Shown here: positions 62,906 to 64,000 of the stretch, piece by piece
Numbering within the stretch: the stretch's first letter is position 1
Layout: every line of letters begins with the position of its first letter
Origin: Lepus europaeus
Taxonomy: Eukaryota; Chordata; Mammalia; Lagomorpha; Leporidae
Length of the DNA stretch: 64,000 bases
Assembly: GCF_033115175.1 (NCBI RefSeq)
Contig: NC_084839.1
Location: forward strand, 43,345,467 to 43,409,466
Reading direction: 5' to 3'
Notes under the pieces: model-generated
Databases searched by the model: none
Told to the model about the DNA's origin: nothing
What the model saw: the letters and a program-made list of their open reading frames with translations, nothing else
Made by a program: the position numbers and the translations under genes

Positions 62906-63186
62906 GGGGTTGGCACTGTGGCGTAGGGGGTAAAGCCACTGCTTTCAGTGTCAGCATCCCATATGGGCGCCGGTTTGAGTCCCACTTCTGATACAGCTCT
63001 CTGCTATAGCCTGGGAAAACAGTAGAAGATGATCCGAGTCCTTGGGCCCCTGCACCCACGTGGGAGACCCAGAGGAAGCTCCTGGCTCCTGGCTTCAGAT
63101 TGGCCCAGCTCCTGCCAATTGTGGCCATTTGGGGGAGTGAACCAGTGAATGGAAGACCTCTCTCTCTGTCTCTCCCTCTTTCTGTG
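62906..63186 (+). mobile_element. CSINE, plus, inserted in the same L1, tail lost
   Basis: It starts GGGGTTGGCACTGTGGCGTAG and stops after CTCTCTCTGTCTCTCCC without the AAATAAA tail. Confidence 0.92.
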
Positions 63187-63370
63187 GAGCAACTGAAACC
63201 CTTCATACACTGCTGGTGAGTATATGAAAGGCTAAAACTACTTTGGAAAATAATTTGACCATTTCTTCCAAAGTTTCACATAACCCTACTCTATGATCAA
63301 GCCATTCTCCAATTAATATATTTACTCTAGGGAAATGAAAGCATATGTCCACAAAAGTCTTGCTTTTCCT

Positions 63371-63600
63371 GGTGGCCACTGTGGTTCAGTGGATTAAGTT
63401 CCAGCTGAGTGTCAGTTCAAGTCCTGGTTTGCTTCCTGCTAATGCATCCTGGAAGGCAGAGGATGATGGCCCAAGGGTTTGGCTCCTGGTTCAGCCTGGC
63501 CCAGCCCTGGCTGTTGTGACATTTTGGAAATGAACCAGCAGATGGAAGATCTCTCTTTCTCTTGCTGTCACTTTCAAGCAAAATAAACAAACATTTAAAA
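63371..63600 (+). mobile_element. Old CSINE, plus, shortened
   Basis: GGTGGCCACTGTGGTTCAGT, GGAAGGCAGAGGATGATGGC and CTTTCAAGCAAAATAAACA. Confidence 0.85.
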
Positions 63601-63602
63601 CA

Positions 63603-63945
63603 GTCCCTGAGGGTGGAGCTGCCATGTGGGATGCCTATACCCCACGTCAGAGTGCCTGAGTTGAGTCCTAGCTACTCAGCTTCCTACCCAGTTCCCCATC
63701 AATGCATTCTGGAAAGCACCAGATAAAGGTTTCAAGTACTTGGGGCTCTGCCACCCACATAGGAGACTTGGATGGAGTTCCAGGTGCCTGGCTTTAGCCT
63801 GGCCCAGCCCTGGCTATTGTGGACATTTGGGAAATGAACCACTGGATGAAAGCTCTCTCTCTCTCTCTCTCTCTTTCTCACTCTCTCTCATTCTGCCTTT
63901 CAAGTAGATGAAAATAAACATTTTAAAAAATAAAGATATTTCAAA
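63603..63945 (+). mobile_element. Old CSINE, plus
   Basis: GGGTGGAGCTGCCATGTGGG, CCACGTCAGAGTGCCTGAG and CCTTTCAAGTAGATGAAAAT, with a 26-bp CT tract at 63853-63878. Confidence 0.85.
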
Positions 63946-64000
63946 AAAATTTTAAAGTAGTCCCGGAACATAGAAAAACTTTTGAAAAAAGAAAAGGCTT

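Larger units (their letters stand above)
61830..63363 (+). mobile_element. L1M-type LINE-1 ORF2 3' portion, plus, split by two CSINEs
   Basis: Decayed ORF2 blocks appear in order: GGTAAAAATGAACCTCAGTT, AATTTAAAACATCTGTTCT, then after the first CSINE TTCTTCAAAAGACATTGTCA, AATGGGCAAAAGATTTAAAC and GGGAAATGCAAATTAAAACC. After the second CSINE come CTTCATACACTGCTGGTGAG and GAAAGCATATGTCCACAAAAG. No frame remains intact. Confidence 0.85.

Noticed and set aside
28600-64000. EPCAM exons expected further along from human synteny
   Set aside because: No EPCAM-like coding sequence was recognised; the gene should lie beyond the right edge.

Overview
The window is mammalian nuclear DNA and almost certainly lagomorph, most likely rabbit (Oryctolagus cuniculus). 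It carries roughly fifty copies of the tRNA-derived, CT-tract-bearing C repeat (CSINE) that is typical of lagomorphs, spliced genes with GT-AG introns, CpG-island promoters, and old mammalian repeats (MIR, L2, L1M-type LINE-1, MER5-like DNA elements). There are no prokaryotic features.

Two protein-coding genes are supported, both on the minus strand. At the left, three coding exons of the 5' part of STPG4 (sperm-tail PG-rich repeat containing 4) are recognisable at 4566-4646, 3292-3351 and 1054-1311; the rest of the gene lies beyond the left edge. A small CpG-rich promoter surrounds its first exon. Next comes the whole of CALM2 (calmodulin 2). Six exons run from about 28.0 kb down to a poly(A) signal at 10454-10459. 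The coding parts are 3, 31, 144, 107, 136 and 29 nt, which add up exactly to 149 codons plus stop. All splice sites are GT-AG, and the protein reads as canonical vertebrate calmodulin with four intact EF-hand loops. The STPG4-CALM2 neighbourhood agrees with human 2p21 synteny and identifies the calmodulin paralogue as CALM2. A CpG island of about 1.5 kb (about 27.08-28.56 kb) with CRE-like and CCAAT motifs is its promoter.

The right half (about 28.6-64 kb) holds no convincing protein-coding exon. From human synteny it should be the interval between CALM2 and EPCAM. It contains an orphan CpG island at about 40.75-41.65 kb inside a segment (38.9-43.3 kb) without full C repeats. It also holds stretches of single-copy sequence and several repeat insertions whose relative ages can be read directly: young C repeats split older C repeats, L1M 3' ends and a MIR.

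Nothing here looks like an undescribed gene system. The best leads are the orphan CpG island with its SINE-poor flank, the inverted C-repeat pairs inside CALM2 and STPG4 introns (possible double-stranded RNA), and the layered transposon insertions.
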